This document shows, piece after piece, positions 22,134 to 34,850 of a DNA stretch of 64,000 nt; positions within the stretch are counted from its first letter, which is position 1; each line of letters opens with the position of its first letter. A program made the position numbers and the translations under genes. The DNA is taken from positions 1-64,000 of the forward strand of contig CAUYLG010026864.1 of assembly GCA_963573385.1 (NCBI GenBank), given 5' to 3'. Source of the stretch: Cacajao melanocephalus. Its lineage: Eukaryota; Chordata; Mammalia; Primates; Pitheciidae. The notes beneath the pieces are model-generated. The model searched no databases. It had not been told where the DNA came from and worked only from the letters and a program-made list of their open reading frames with translations.

Positions 22134-22542
22134 ATGTGTTCCAGGAATACGAAATTCAAAACATTTAGCATTCTAAGAGATCTAAAACATTATTATATTT
22201 TCTTAGCATTGACTAAAATGATGTTTAATTTTGAAACATTGGCGAATGACAGTCATTTTTGGATGCAACATTTTTAGTCACCTTGAATACTTAACGTTTT
22301 ACCTGAAAGCATACTTCATAGTAAATTTTAAAATAAATGCTCAAAGGACAATGTTTTTACAAAATTTGATTAAAGAATTTTACAAAGTTGGTCCTTTTTT
22401 TATTTTTGCAAAATATTCTTAAATCAAATTTTAGTAAGAATTACAGCCCCAATAAAGTTTTAAATCATCTACAATACAGTATCTCTATAAAATGAATTAT
22501 ATTATTTTTTACTTAATAGTAAGTTGAGACGTTGAAACCACC
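22134..22542. other. Unique AT-rich DNA
   Basis: Overlapping short open frames (76 and 63 codons) at 22047-22422 look random. 22453-22480 resembles 17740-17768. Confidence 0.4.
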
Positions 22543-23095
22543 TGTGGAGGTCTGTCCTGCAGACTCTGACTCAGCCATGGATGAATAAATACACTCTCAG
22601 ACACAGAATACAGTGTAAGAGTCAGGCTAGAGGATCTGTCATCAACTGCTCTCAGAGGGCGATTGCAGCTAACCAACTCCTACTCCCTGTTCCTCCTCAC
22701 ATTTATCTAGTATAGATTTAATAACAGAGGTTCTAAGTCAATACACTTGTGGATAATTAACAAGGTTAAAAGAGTGGTGTTATGAATGATAAAAAATTTT
22801 GGTTTCAGGTCCAGAACAAACACCATTAATGGGTAATCCTCCTTCAACCTCCCCAGAGAGGACCATCCAGCACAAAGTTTACATGAGTAAACTGAGTAGA
22901 GACAAACGAATGTGGGGTAAACAGACTTAACTGGGGAAGCTTTTATTATTCCTAATCTTCTCCCTATGACCTAATGCTTTAAGGTAAACACTGGCTGGAA
23001 ACTTCTACTGAAACTAGTGCAAACCCCTCAGCCTTCCAAGGAGGTTTGAGACTATAATCTCACAATTCTCCCTAACATTTCCCTTAATAGTTTCC
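22543..23095 (-). mobile_element. Possible ERV2-like LTR
   Basis: Left end TGTGGAGGTCTGTCC with 'gatgaataaatacactctca' and 'cagacacagaatacagtgta' resembles an inverted U5 of an ERVK-class LTR ending in CCACA. The right boundary is uncertain (somewhere at 23064-23100) and no TSD was found. Confidence 0.45.
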
Positions 23096-23756
23096 CAACC
23101 ACCCTGAATGAATCTCAGCAATAAGTGTACTAAAATCAACTTTATTTTGGTATCAGTGATAATATATGTTAGACATGATTACCAATGATCCAACTCATAG
23201 TCTTAGAGAATGGTGCTAAAATGGAAACTAATGATCACCTAACAACATCAACAAAAAAATCACCAAAATTTTGTAATTTGTTTTATGTCATATGACTGAG
23301 TATATATCCTTTCTTTTTTATTTTGCTAAATTAACAAAATACACATATATTTATGTCAAACATGATTTTGGTGAGTCTTTACTCTGGTTATTCATTAGCA
23401 AATACATGGATATGTGAATTAACCGTTTGTCTGCTGCTGTCATTCTTTACACCTGGCCTGAAACTCACAGATATTCATCATAAAAACAGCCTGTAAGTTA
23501 TGGTAGCATTTTTTGATTCTTCTTTTATGTGACTTAATTATATAAAACATTCCTTAAACCACCTTTTCCTTGTTGTAATTAAGTTTTCAGTGTATGAGAG
23601 ACTACTTATTCCAAAGTTTATAAGATCTTAATGTTCTAAGATCTTCACTTCATGAAGCAGTTCTCCTATGAGAAGTGAAAAAAGCATGTTTTCCTCCCTG
23701 GAGGAAAGTATCTAACGTCATAACTGTCAGGTACTCTTAGTTATCATTTAATGTTT
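23096..23756. other. Unique AT-rich DNA, no feature recognised
   Basis: No feature I can support. Confidence 0.4.
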
Positions 23757-23787
23757 AAAAAGATATACACACTGATGGACTTCTGCC

Positions 23788-23795
23788 AAGATGGC
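23788..23795 (+). promoter_or_regulatory. YY1-type site in L1 5' UTR
   Basis: AAGATGGC close to the L1 start is the YY1 core that sets the L1 transcription start in the family. It is retained in this deleted copy, so the internal promoter may be partly present. Confidence 0.6.
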
Positions 23796-24765
23796 TGAAT
23801 AGGAACAGCTCCAGAGTGTAGCTTCCACTGAGAGAGACATAGAAGACGAGTGAACTTCACATTTCCAACTGGGATACCAGGTTCATTTCAATGGGACTGG
23901 TTGGACAGTGGGTGGTGGATGTAGCCCAGGGAGGGCGAACTTAATTAAACTTAAAAGCTTCTGCACAGAAAAAGAAACAAATATTAGAGTGAACCGGCAA
24001 CCAACAGAATGGAAAAAGTGTTTGCAATCTACCCATTTCACAAAGGGCTAATATCCAGACTCTACAAAGAACTAAAGCAGATTTACAAGAAGAAAACAAA
24101 CAAACCCATTCAAAAGTGGGCAAAGGATATGAACAGTTTTCAAAAGAAGACATATATGAGGCCAAAAAACATATGAAAAAATGCTCATTATCACTGATCA
24201 TTAGAGAAATCCAAATCAAATCCACATTGAGATACCATCTCATGCCAGTTAGAATGCGATCATTAAAAATCTGGAGACAACAGATGCTGGAGAGGATGTG
24301 GAGAAACAGAAACACTTTTACACTGTTGGTGGGAGTGTAAATTAGTTCGACCATTGTGGAGGACAGTGTGGTGATTCCTCAAGGACCTAGAAATAGGAAT
24401 TCCATTTGACCCAGCAATCCCATTATTGGGTATATACCCAAAGGAATATAAATCCTTCTATTATAAACACACATGCACATGTATGTTCATTGCAGCACTG
24501 TTTACAATAGCAAAGACTTGGAACCAACCCAAATGCCCACCAGTGATAGACTGGACAGAGAAAACGTGGTGCATATACACCATGGAATACTTTGCAGCCA
24601 TAAAATATGATGAGTTCGTGTCCTTTGTAGGGACATGGATGAATCTGGAAACCATCATTCTCAGCAAACTGACACAAGAACAGAAAAACACCCCATGTTC
24701 TCACTCATAGGCAAATGTTGAACAATGAGAACACATCAGCACAGGGAGGGGAACATCACACACTG

Positions 24766-24833
24766 GGGCATTTTGGGGTGTGGGGTGCTTGGGGAGGGAC
24801 TGTGGGGTGTGGGGTGTGGGTAGTTTGGGGAGG
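24766..24833 (+). repeat. Expanded G-rich tract in L1 3' UTR (G-quadruplex candidate)
   Basis: About ten GGG/GGGG runs within roughly 68 bp ('ttttggggtgtggggtgctt', 'ggggagggactgtggggtgt'), arranged as a near-duplicate of 'tggggtgtggggtg...tttggggaggga'. Young L1 3' UTRs carry a shorter polypurine G4 tract at this place, so this copy appears to have duplicated it. Confidence 0.8.
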
Positions 24834-25274
24834 GACAACACTGGGAGAAATGCCTGATGTAGATGACAGGGGATGGAGACAGCAAACCACCATGGCATGT
24901 GTGAACATATGCAACAATCCTGCAAGATCTGCACATGTACCCCAGAACTTAAAGTATAATTTAAAAAAAGATATACACATTAAGACTTCTAAAATAAATA
25001 ATTTTATGTGTTAATCATATCTATGCTCCCTTTAAAAGCATTATTTATAACGGTGGTTTTAGCATTTTCTTACTATATATTTAAAAAAATAACTCCTATA
25101 TTATCCATCATCACCCTGAATATTGTGAAGTGTATTAAAATATCTGAACCAGAATTATAATTTTGTCTGTCTTTTTCTAGCCACCGTGAGAGATTTGATG
25201 TTTTCTTGACAATCTATTACCTTGTAGTTCACCTCCTCAAGTTCCGTTGTGTAATAGAAGCTGGATTTGATTTG

Positions 25275-25705
25275 GCGGCTCTAAAATTTTATACAGATGA
25301 AACCATACAGTACATACTATGTACATTTCTGTGTCTGCTCTCTTCATTCAACACATTATTTTGATAGCCATACCTGTTTTTGTGTGTATCCTTTGATTAT
25401 TGTTTGTTTGCTTTTAATTGCTAAGTGGTATTGTCTTATTCCATTTAACAAACAGCATTCTTCTGTGGATGGACATTTAGATTGTTTCTTGTTGGGGCTA
25501 TGACTAATAAAGCTGATATGAAAATCCTTTCACAAGTTAATATGTTTCATTCCCATTTGTCTTTTTTTACCTGTAATTAAATTGTTAACCACTACTGTGT
25601 GTGCATTTTTATCTTTATAGGAAACTAAACTGTCAAAAGAATTGCAGCATTTTTGCACTCCCACTAGCAATGTATGGCAGTTGTAGTTGCTCTATGTCTC
25701 CTACA
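25275..25705 (-). mobile_element. Old L1M ORF2 C-terminal/3' fragment
   Basis: Reads as inverted L1M: 'cttttaattgctaagtggta', 'gtggatggacatttagattg', 'ggggctatgactaataaagc', 'tttttgcactcccactagca'. Diverged by many indels. The 68-codon forward frame inside it is spurious. Confidence 0.82.
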
Positions 25706-28700
25706 AAAGATGCTATATATTTAGAAAAGGTTACTGAAGAGTAACAAAAAAGGTCATTCACACAAACAGTAAGTTAAAATAAGTTAGACATTATCTGATC
25801 ATATTCTCTTATAATTTGAAAGAAAGAAAATGACAAGAAAAATACTTAAACATTTTGTCTTAGAAATTACAGAACTGTGTTCTTTGTAATTTCTGAATCA
25901 AAAGCTATAATTATAAATTATCTACTCTTACATCAAATAATAATAATTACCCAAAAGCTTATTAACAGAATCAGAAACTACTACCAGCAGTCATTCATTC
26001 ATTCATTCTTTTTTTTAGTACTACTGTTATAAATAATACCAATGATCACTGGGCTTAAATCATTTTAAGAGACTAAAGAAGAATTGAAACCAAACCAAAA
26101 CAAAACTTAAGTAGAGTAAAATATTATTATGATGAAGATGGAGTTAATATATTATATAAAGAAAATTTGTTGAAAGGAATACTAAAATCAAAACAATTTT
26201 TGAAAAGTTCAAATAGATGAATGCCTGGCAAGCTTGATGAATAATCATTGCTGACATATCTTGTGGAAATGTGAATATATTCAGGAATTTTAAGAAATAA
26301 TGTACAATTGCCTTTGAAAATTTTAAATACCTAAATCCATTGACCTAGCACTAACATTTTTAGAAATATCATCCTATAAATAAAGCACATAGCATTATGG
26401 ACATATCTACAATATTTTTTCCAATATTATATGTAGAGGCAGATAAAAAATATAGTCAAATAGGGAATTAGTGAATTATTAATGACATATCCACTCTAGA
26501 CATCATTATGTAACTATAAATAGAATGAATTAGATTTATGTATAGTTTCCTTCTGGAAATTTGTAACACATAGGGGTTTAAATATACAGTTGTAGATAAT
26601 ATATACATTGTGATATTTTTTGAAAAAAGCAACTATTTTTATATTTGTATGAATTTTTTACATTTTTACATTTGCATAAGAAAATTTTGAAAGGACATAT
26701 GCCAAAATGTTAATATGCCTTAACTCAAAGCAATACAATTTGGGGAAGATGTGAGGGAGATTATTAACTTTTTAAATACAATTCTGCAATGCTTGACTTG
26801 TTAAACAAGTAGCAATTATGTGGTTTAAAATACCATAAGTTAAAGTAAAGCATACAAATTATTTCTCTTGAGTGGAATAATAAACAAACCCGAAGTGCCC
26901 ATCTTAGAAGAATTGAAATATTAACGGATGATGTGAAGAAAAACATTGATAATCTAGTTTTCTTTTGTCTATAATAGAAAGACAACCATAACTGAATGAG
27001 AATTGAGTCATAGAATAATTAAAACACAAATAACAGAACATATTTCAACTTTTAAAATGCATAGTATCCTCTAATCTCAGAAAATTCATATTCTAAAACC
27101 CTGAAATGACTTATAGATAATAGTAGCAACAAATCTGACACTCTTAGTGGGTAAAATTGTTTAAGAAACAAAGTTCAAAGAAAGAAAAATGGATTCAAGA
27201 AAATCTACCCTAAGTTTCAAAAGGGAAAACTGAATTACTAAAATTTCAGGACAGGAAGCTAAGTCTACCTCAAAGTCACGGCAGTGGAAAGGAAAGTGTT
27301 GTATGATCATTAGGAAAGGGTGGTCACCAAGCACTAGTGCGGGTTTAAGAACAAATTATGCACAAATTGGGCTCCTTTTATTCTAAATAATGTATCTATA
27401 GCATTTGATAGATATAGTGTATGTTATTTCATTATATTAGAACAGTCTTTTATAATATCTAAAGAAGATGAGATGAAGACTGAATAATGATGAAATTAAA
27501 TTGTTGAACAACTATCTGCTCATTGGCTTAAAGGGAGGTTTATTAATTACAGTCTAAAAATTTAAATTATCTTATGTAAATAATTACCCTGCAGGTAGTT
27601 CATTCTCAATTACTTAAAATACATATTAGAGTTTCAGAACTGTCTATATATTTCAGTGTCAAATGTATCAATGGATATGTTTTCTATTTTCCTTACATGT
27701 AAGTTGTTCAAGCCGGTAAAGTGGAATTTTAAGTAATTTTCAATAGTTAAAGATGAAAGAGGCTGGTTTGATACATTTAGATTCCATTTTCCTGGCTTTG
27801 GAAGAAATAATAATAATACTTAAGAGAGGATTAAAACTGAATGGAAACTTCCAATTTTAGCAAATAAAACTCAAGCAGCTATGTTGTGTAAAAGAGTGTT
27901 ATAAGCGGAAAAGCACGCTATTAAAGTTTGGGAGTACAATTACCTTGGTGATATAGACTATCTACAATATAGATCTTAATTCATTGTAGATTTCAGTAAC
28001 TAAAGTACAGTCCTAGAGGTATAGTTTATAATACATTGAAATAACCACTGGAAGCAACCAATGTATCTATAAATAGAAAGTTGTGTACATGAGTTATGGT
28101 ACCAAATACAATGAAATAATATAGTACTGTTAAAGCTTATGAAATAGCTTTTTATGAGCTAAGGCTAAAAGATCTCTAAAATATATCTTGAATGATAAAG
28201 AAAAAACAAGTCACAGACCTTATATAGTGTACATCCTTTTTTGTTAAAAACACTGATTATACATGGTATGTATACATACAGACTCTTATATATCTGTATG
28301 TCCACATATATAGCAAAACACTTGGTTTTACAGAAAAATATTTTTAGGATAATGAATATGTTAAATAATAAACTATTGGCAGTTGTCATTTTAGGGGTAT
28401 AAGCCCGATATATAGAAAGACAGGATACTCAATTTCCATTGTATATCGAACATGTTCAATTACTGCTTGAATATTTTATGACGTGTTGTTATTAAATAGA
28501 TACAGCATCAGTTTAGAACTATATTCAAAGTACACATAAAAGATTATTGCTCAGCTTTAAAGTAGTTCTAAAAATCTCTCATAACCTAGTAATCAAGTGT
28601 TAACTACAGGTAAGCCATACAGATTAAAGTCTTAGAACATGTACTCACCCCATTTGAATAATACATTATTTGACTAATTTATCTGATAGCCATCAATATA

Positions 28701-29734
28701 ATTGATAAATCACTGGAATTTTTTTCTATAAACTTTGACCTTTATAAAACTCCATAAATGTATAGTCATTCTGAAATTATTAATTTCACTGATGACAGAA
28801 AGGGCTTTCTATTTTTAGGGCTTGGTTCTCTAATATAAAGTCTTTTAACTTAATGTTTGTGTGTTCCAAATTACCAAAATGTACAAAACATCAAGATACT
28901 CACAAACTCTACTGGTACTTTTTCCATGCTATCCTACTATCCTACATTAGTTAGTACATCTAATTTAGTCCAGATAGAACAGAACACAACCTGGGAGATC
29001 CAGTAATAGTGTTCCCATGTGATACTGTTGAGGCAATGATGTCCATTTTACGAGCAGTTCTTTTATGCAAAGATTGATTCTGATTCTTGGCCTTCTCTGA
29101 TATTTTCTAATTGATTTTAACTTCACAAAGATTATGAATAAAATTAATATTTACATTATGTATGACATCAAAAAATCTGATTTTTTAAAATGTGTATATT
29201 TCTTTATGAATATTTCTTACATCCAACATCCTAAATTATAGCTCTCACATCTTACATCTTAAATTATATCTCTCACGTCACTTATCTTTAGGTACTCAAG
29301 GAAACTCAGACCATATTCTAGAGGAACTGGTACAATACATTACTAGTTAAATAGCTTATTAAAAAGTGAGCTATAGAGATTGCCATACCATTTACTCTAT
29401 CATACATATAACATTATTAAGTACTATTAGTTACATTGGAAAATGCCATATTTCAAAAAGCTAGTAATATATTTTCTCCTAGCTTTGAGAAACTCATTTT
29501 GGAGGCTTAAATGCAGACTTACAGAGAATAGTGTTCTTTTCATGTTACTCATTTTCTAAGTCGCCATTTGTGTAGCTTCATCATTAGGCATCTAGAAACA
29601 CAAGTAAAATTATTAAAAGTAATTACATAGCTACCCACAGAAGAAAACAAAAATTATACTTGTTTACAGAAAATAAGAAAAAAATTAAATGAGGTTGATC
29701 TGTGGTATAGTGATATGCCCAAAACACATTCATT
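25706..29734. other. Four kilobases of AT-rich DNA, no feature recognised
   Basis: No repeat family, RNA gene or coding frame I can support. A short (ATTC)4 lies at about 25992-26008. Antisense frames of 73-74 codons at 26764 and 28165 have random composition. Diverged DNA transposons or LINE scraps could be hidden here and would need a database search. Confidence 0.4.
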
Positions 29735-30870
29735 TGTTCACAAAATATTTATTGAGAGCTAAGTACCAGACTGTTTCATAGACACTTAAAATTCTACAGA
29801 GAACAAAAGTAATTAAAATATCTGCCTAAAGAAACTGAAATCCAATTGAGGGGAGTTGGACAAAATTCTTTCTATGAGTAGAACACATAGTACCCTGGGT
29901 GGTGCAATTTCCGAATGACTGGTTATGAAAAGGTTCACTAACACAGTGACATTGTGACAAAGACCTGAAGAGGTGAATAGGTTGAGAGGATTTCTAGTAT
30001 TACCATCTTGGGGAAAGACTATTTCAGGGATAGGAAACTGCAAATACAAAAATTGTGAATTGAAAGTATGCCTAGACTTGAATGCTTTAGAAAGAACCAG
30101 AAATTTGGTTTGGCTAAAATGTAGTGATCTAAGAAGCAGACATAGAGGCAGCTATTATAAGGATTTTGGCTTTATTGAAAAGGAGATGGGAAGTCATTGC
30201 AGGGCTCGGACCAGAGGAGGTGAACATGTGATTTATGAAAACCAAAACGCTATGAGTGTTGTGTTGAAAGGGAAAAGGGGATAGGGACGTACTAAGGGAA
30301 TTAACTAGGAAGCTATTGTAACATACTTAGACCAGAAATGTTAGTGGTTTGGACCAGAGCAGTAAAGAAAAGCCACTGAAATGGGAAGATTCCGAATATA
30401 TGTGGAAAGTAGACTAGACAGAATGTATGGATAGATTAGATAGGGGATAAAAAGAAAAGAGAAAAGACAAGGAGGCTCCAAAACTTTTGGAATAAATGAC
30501 TGGAAAGATAAAGTTGCCTTTTACTGAGATGGGGGAGATAATATGACATGTTGGATATTTTGACCCTCGAGGTTTGCTGTTTGGGTATGTGAAGATACCC
30601 AGGTGTATATGTTGAAAAAATCAGTATGATACACTAGGTCAGAATACACAGGCAAGGTCTGAAATGGAAGAAGTAATTTAGGTGCTGTCTGCAGTTAAAT
30701 GGTATTTAAGGCTATGACACTGGGTAAGTTTGCCAAGAAAGGTATAGACAGCAAAAGGAGGTAAAGATAAAGCCAAACTCTATGAGATCCCAATGATTAA
30801 AAGCAAGTTAGGAAGAATATAAGAAAGAAAATGACAGGCCACAGTTCAGTAGAAGAGTCCAGTTCCCTGT
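29735..30870 (-). mobile_element. L2 LINE, about 1.1 kb including antisense ORF2 part
   Basis: The plus strand starts with the inverted L2 3' end ('tttgttcacaaaatatttat', 'tgagagctaagtacca') and continues with inverted L2 coding sequence: 'gacaaagacctgaagaggtg', 'ggattttggctttattgaaa', 'gatgggaagtcattgcaggg', 'ttttactgagatgggggaga', 'atggtatttaaggctatgac'. L2 is a CR1-clade LINE, extinct in primates. The forward 103-codon frame at 29973-30284 runs antisense to it and is not a gene. Confidence 0.8.
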
Positions 30871-32379
30871 GAATCAAGTGAAAAAATGTATCACAAATGC
30901 AGAGTGACTGTGTCTAACTTATTTACGGATTAAGAAATAAGAAGAATATTATGAAGCATAGAAATATAAATGGATATTGTAAAGCCGTCTTGTGGTTAGG
31001 ACAATTACAAATTTGAAACACTAAAAGGTAAAATTAACCATGAAGCATGATTCATATATACACTGAATAATAATCATCACTTTGTTTTAGGTGTTGTATT
31101 GGAAAAAGTTTATTTAGTGATTTATAAATAAATGTAATAAATCATGAATCTAAGTATTTTAACCTGGGGACAATAATTTAGCAAATATCCAATTTAAAAT
31201 CATGGTGTTAAGATTAGAAAGGGAAGTGTACAATTCATACAGATATTTTCTAAAATGTCCTAAGCATTCTCACAAACTTTTTCTGAATATAATCTCCATA
31301 AATATTTTATGTAGAGTGCTTATAGTTCTTCCAAGGATGAATAGAATCAAGCATGACCTCAAACCTTTTATGAGAGTTGAAAGAACAATTTTATTTCCTT
31401 CTAAGAAAATCATAGACCTAGTGAGTGTATTAAACTAATGTTCAGAAGCAAGAAGAAATTTTCAATCTGATCAGAAATGAGTTGAGACAGATGTTTTAAA
31501 GCATCAATAATGTAACTTCTATCAACTAGACTGTATTGAGTGTATCAGGAAAATAGAACAATAAATTTTAGAATATACACCATAATAATAATGCCTCAAA
31601 CCATCATGTGGAATAGTATTAGTCACGCATAACATATGGATACTAAAACAAATGGTGCCAATAATTGAGAGCTAGGATGGGATTCAAGGGGTATCATTAT
31701 TGTTAGTGCAAAAATAATGGGAAGAATTCACAGAATAACATTCTTAAAATCAAGACATGGCAAAATTTATCATTTTGTTTTTATTTTATTTCTGTAAGCA
31801 AGAAAGCAACATTTAAGTTCTATGGAATGACAATAATAGAGATGAGAATAAGAATGATTTCAGTTGTATACTTTAAAAAAATCAAACTTATGCTTGCAAA
31901 AGTTAATTGAGCAAAAATATATTTTTTGAAAATACTGGTTAAAATACAATAGCATTTCATTAGTATGCATAAAGTAATTGTTCCATAAATATAACTTAAT
32001 TTATAAATATCTCGTTTAGTTATTTAAACATGTGTGAAATATTCCAGGACTAGAATAGACTTTTAAGACATCCAGAATGCTAAATATTTCATAGAAGTGG
32101 ATTTGATATATCTGCTCTATAAAGTACATTTATGCCAGAAATTTTGCTGGGATGGGAAGATGCTTAACTTTTATTCCATGTAACACTCTAGTCACTTGCA
32201 TGGGAGTAACGGTCTTTTTGCTTTTAGCAAGGGGGAAAGGGATGCATCAATCATGACTCTCCTATCTCCCCTGAAAATACTGAAATACGAAACAATAAAA
32301 TTTGAAATTAGAGCTGTACAAAATGGAAATGACTGTCTTGGACAATAAGAATGCAAAGGAAAATGTAGAATCAGAAGAA
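30871..32379. other. Unique AT-rich DNA, no feature recognised
   Basis: A forward 78-codon frame at 31202-31438 has no recognisable domain. No repeat identified. Confidence 0.4.
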
Positions 32380-32490
32380 ATAGATTGTAGATCCAAATCC
32401 CTCAATAACCATTTCTATGATTTTGGTCTGTTCAAACTATGTAAGTCTTTATTTCCACATGCACAGAATGAAAACATACTTGGAACATAT
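32380..32490 (+). mobile_element. Possible MIR SINE fragment
   Basis: 'caaactatgtaagtctttat' and 'ttccacatgcacagaatgaa' follow the order of the MIR core (gggcaagttacttaacctct / tttcctcatctgtaaaatgg). Diverged. Confidence 0.45.
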
Positions 32491-33785
32491 AAGGAGACTT
32501 AAGAGTTTGGGCTCCTATAGGATTGCAAAGGGTTCTCCTTGACATTGCTACCACCTTCCCTTTAACAATGCACATTAACAAGGAAGAGTAGAAAAACAGA
32601 GAGATTTGTATGTTCTTGCTCAGTCTTAGGAGTTTTCTCTTCTGCTCCTTGGGTCAAAGCTACAGGACTTTTCCTGGAGCTCTCTCTCTCGCTTTACCCT
32701 CATGCCCACTTCTGGGTTTGACAGTGTATTGCATTCAGGTCAGGGCGATACTCCCAGAGAAAAAAGGTGGGAGTGAGTATGGGGTGGGTAAACTCACTGC
32801 TCGTTTGGTAGTGCTTATTTATTTAATGCATAGTATAGTTTTCTAGGCATTATCAATAAAACTCCTATAAAATATTATTCTTGTCCTGATGGGAATCAAG
32901 CCATAGATAATAAGTTATGCAAGTTAAAACTTTCAAAATAATGTAGAACATTGAATAAAGGCCTAAAATTTATATTGAACAATGGGTATGTATTTACAGC
33001 CATTTGCCTAAAGGGCTAATAGCACAACTATTAAAGGTACCTGTGCCAAGATCAACTGTTTGGGTCTAGCATACTCTTCCCTGGGGAAATTTGAAGATCA
33101 AAAGATAGATGGCTAGCAAATACTAAAACTGGCCCTCAGTAGTACACAACTCAAACTGCCCTGATTTGGATTGTAGCAAAGACAAAGTTTGACTGTCATG
33201 GTGAAATAGAGAGGGAATAATCATTCACAACAGGCCCTAGTATGGCATATGGATAAACCTTTAAGATAGATGTATCTTATGGCTTGAGCAACCTGGTTCT
33301 TGATGTTTCCAGCAGTATGGGATATTAACTCTTGCTAAATCTTATAAATTGTGGATTCTCTGGGGAATTGGGTCAGATCCTTGGCCACAGGTGTGTAAAT
33401 ATATTAAGAACTTGCATGACCATCTGGTATGTATTAATAAAATGTTTCTATTTAGGATATGAGAAAATAAATGAAAGCAAAAGGAGCTAGGCAGATTAAA
33501 AAAATTAATATAGGAATGACAATAGTATGTAAGTTTTAAAAAGCTCTTTAGCTGTCTGAATACAGCAGAGGATATTTTTTTCAGAAATGTATAGAATAGT
33601 AAAAATATACCTTGAGTTGAAAATGCTAACATTATTAAAAGCTGAAGGTACTGAAAATTATTTTTTATTTTAGAGATAATTGTTAATTCAAAACTCTTGA
33701 AAACAAAATAAAAACTGAAACCCTAAAGCTTCAGAGGAATATTCTGGAAGTTTAATACAACGTGAACCAGAAATTATTATTGGTA
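32491..33785. other. Unassigned DNA, slightly higher GC
   Basis: Contains a 78-codon forward frame (32610-32846) and a 96-codon reverse frame (33342-33632), neither with a known domain. 33000-33460 looks less AT-rich than the surroundings and could be a diverged ERV internal piece, but I cannot name it. Confidence 0.35.
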
Positions 33786-33788
33786 CCA

Positions 33789-33829
33789 CCATTATTATTG
33801 TTGTTGTTGTTATTATTATTGCTATTACA
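33789..33829. repeat. (ATT)/(GTT) trinucleotide microsatellite
   Basis: Three or four ATT, four or five GTT, then ATT units with one GCT interruption. Confidence 0.9.
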
Positions 33830-33834
33830 ATTAG

Positions 33835-34745
33835 AGGAGAGGTAGAGTTATGTGAGAGCAATGTTCAGGCTTTAGGATGAACAAAAATGGAGTTGGCTCA
33901 GAGTACAGATTAGTTGCCCTTACAGACTTAGATGAAAGGAGAATAGAGTGTCAGCTATGTGCCTAATGAGCAGGAGAATTCCCTGATCTCCTTGCAGGCT
34001 TTGCAACAGGGGTGTGGCTTGTTTATTCAGCTGCTGAGCACTCAAATCCCTCACTGGAGGGAGAGCATGCAGGTGGGCAGGTACAGGAGCCAAGGCAAGC
34101 GCTTTTGGACCCAGGCCCCATTGTAGCGTCTAGGAACATGTTACAGTCAATGCTCTTTGAGTAGTTACCATCTGTGGATGGCAAATTGTTAAACTAGTTC
34201 AGTGGAGAGTGAGGGTGACAGCCTTTTACACCCTGTTCTCTTGGTACCCAGGTACTTGTATGGCACCCAGGAAGAATCAGGTCACTCAGACTTGAAGGAT
34301 GGTGAATGTAGGAATTTTATTGAATTATGGAGATAGTTTTCAGTGGGTCAGATGGGGAGCTGGAAGGGGATGAAGTGGGAAGATGATCTTCCTCTGGAAT
34401 TCTGCCTACTGCAGCCAATCTCTCTGACCTCCCAGCCAAACTCCTCTAGATGTTCAGATGCTCCTTCTCCTCTCTTCTTCTCTGCAGTGCCGCTCTGCTG
34501 CTCTTCTGCTCTTCTGTTAGTGGAACCTGGGGTCTGGGGTTTATGTGGGAAGGAGACATGGGTGTGGCAGGCCAGAGTGGTCTTGGAAAAGGCAACATTT
34601 GGGTGAAACACAGGAATGCCTGTTCCCTTTCAGGGCCATGGTTTCCAGACTTGAGGGTGGAGACTTTGCCAGGGAATACACTTGCCTATCCAGTGTTTCC
34701 CCGCCTCCTCTGCCTCCTGTTCATATTGTTAAGAGAAGACTATAA
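33835..34745 (-). mobile_element. ERV1-like LTR
   Basis: A GC-richer block. On the minus strand it shows an AATAAA signal (plus TTTATT at 34316-34321) followed by the 'attcctacattcaccatcct' type R/U5 and 'ctggtaccaagagaacaggg'-like sequence, and a C/T-rich U3 at higher coordinates. It resembles the LTR8-type group, but I have not assigned a subfamily, and the ends are approximate. The forward and reverse 87-100-codon frames at 34343-34752 run through LTR sequence and carry no retroviral protein motif. Confidence 0.55.
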
Positions 34746-34798
34746 ACTCTGATTCAGTGGGAGCTTTACAGAATAATACCTACCTATTGATCTATTAA

Positions 34799-34850
34799 AT
34801 TATATATATATATATGTATGGAGAGAACGAGAGAGCGAGAGAGCGATAAA
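34799..34850. repeat. (TA)n followed by GAGA/GAGC tract
   Basis: (TA)8-9, 'tgtatggagagaacgagaga' and 'gcgagagagcgataaagg'. Confidence 0.85.

Larger units (their letters stand above)
23757..24979 (+). mobile_element. LINE-1 with intact ends, TSDs and a ~5-kb internal deletion
   Basis: Flanked by a 15-bp TSD aaaaagatatacaca (23757-23771 and 24965-24979). The body starts at the very 5' end of an L1PA-type 5' UTR ('ctgccaagatggctgaatag', 'aacagctccagagtgtagct', 'agaagacgagtgaacttcac') and runs about 165 bp to 'gggagggcgaac' (23940). It then jumps straight to the C-terminal part of ORF2 ('ttaattaaacttaaaagctt'). ORF2 sequence continues to a stop near 24710, followed by the 3' UTR (G-rich) and 'cttaaagtataatttaaa'. 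All of ORF1 and most of ORF2 (endonuclease and RT) are missing, so it cannot move by itself. Both L1 ends and the TSD show that it inserted as one unit. Confidence 0.92.

Noticed and set aside
23930..23945. Splice junction explaining the internal L1 deletion
   Set aside because: The expected 5' UTR continuation at the break does not supply a GT donor, and the known L1 donor near +97 is still present upstream of the joint.
23941..24354. 137-codon open frame on the minus strand
   Set aside because: It runs exactly antisense to L1 ORF2 C-terminal sequence, which is A-rich and often leaves the opposite strand open. No domain.
29973..30284. 103-codon forward frame that looks compositionally protein-like
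   Set aside because: Antisense to L2 coding sequence. The apparent coding bias is inherited from the opposite strand.
34343..34752. Three overlapping 66-100-codon frames
   Set aside because: Inside an ERV1-like LTR with C/T-rich sequence. No protein motif and no splice context.
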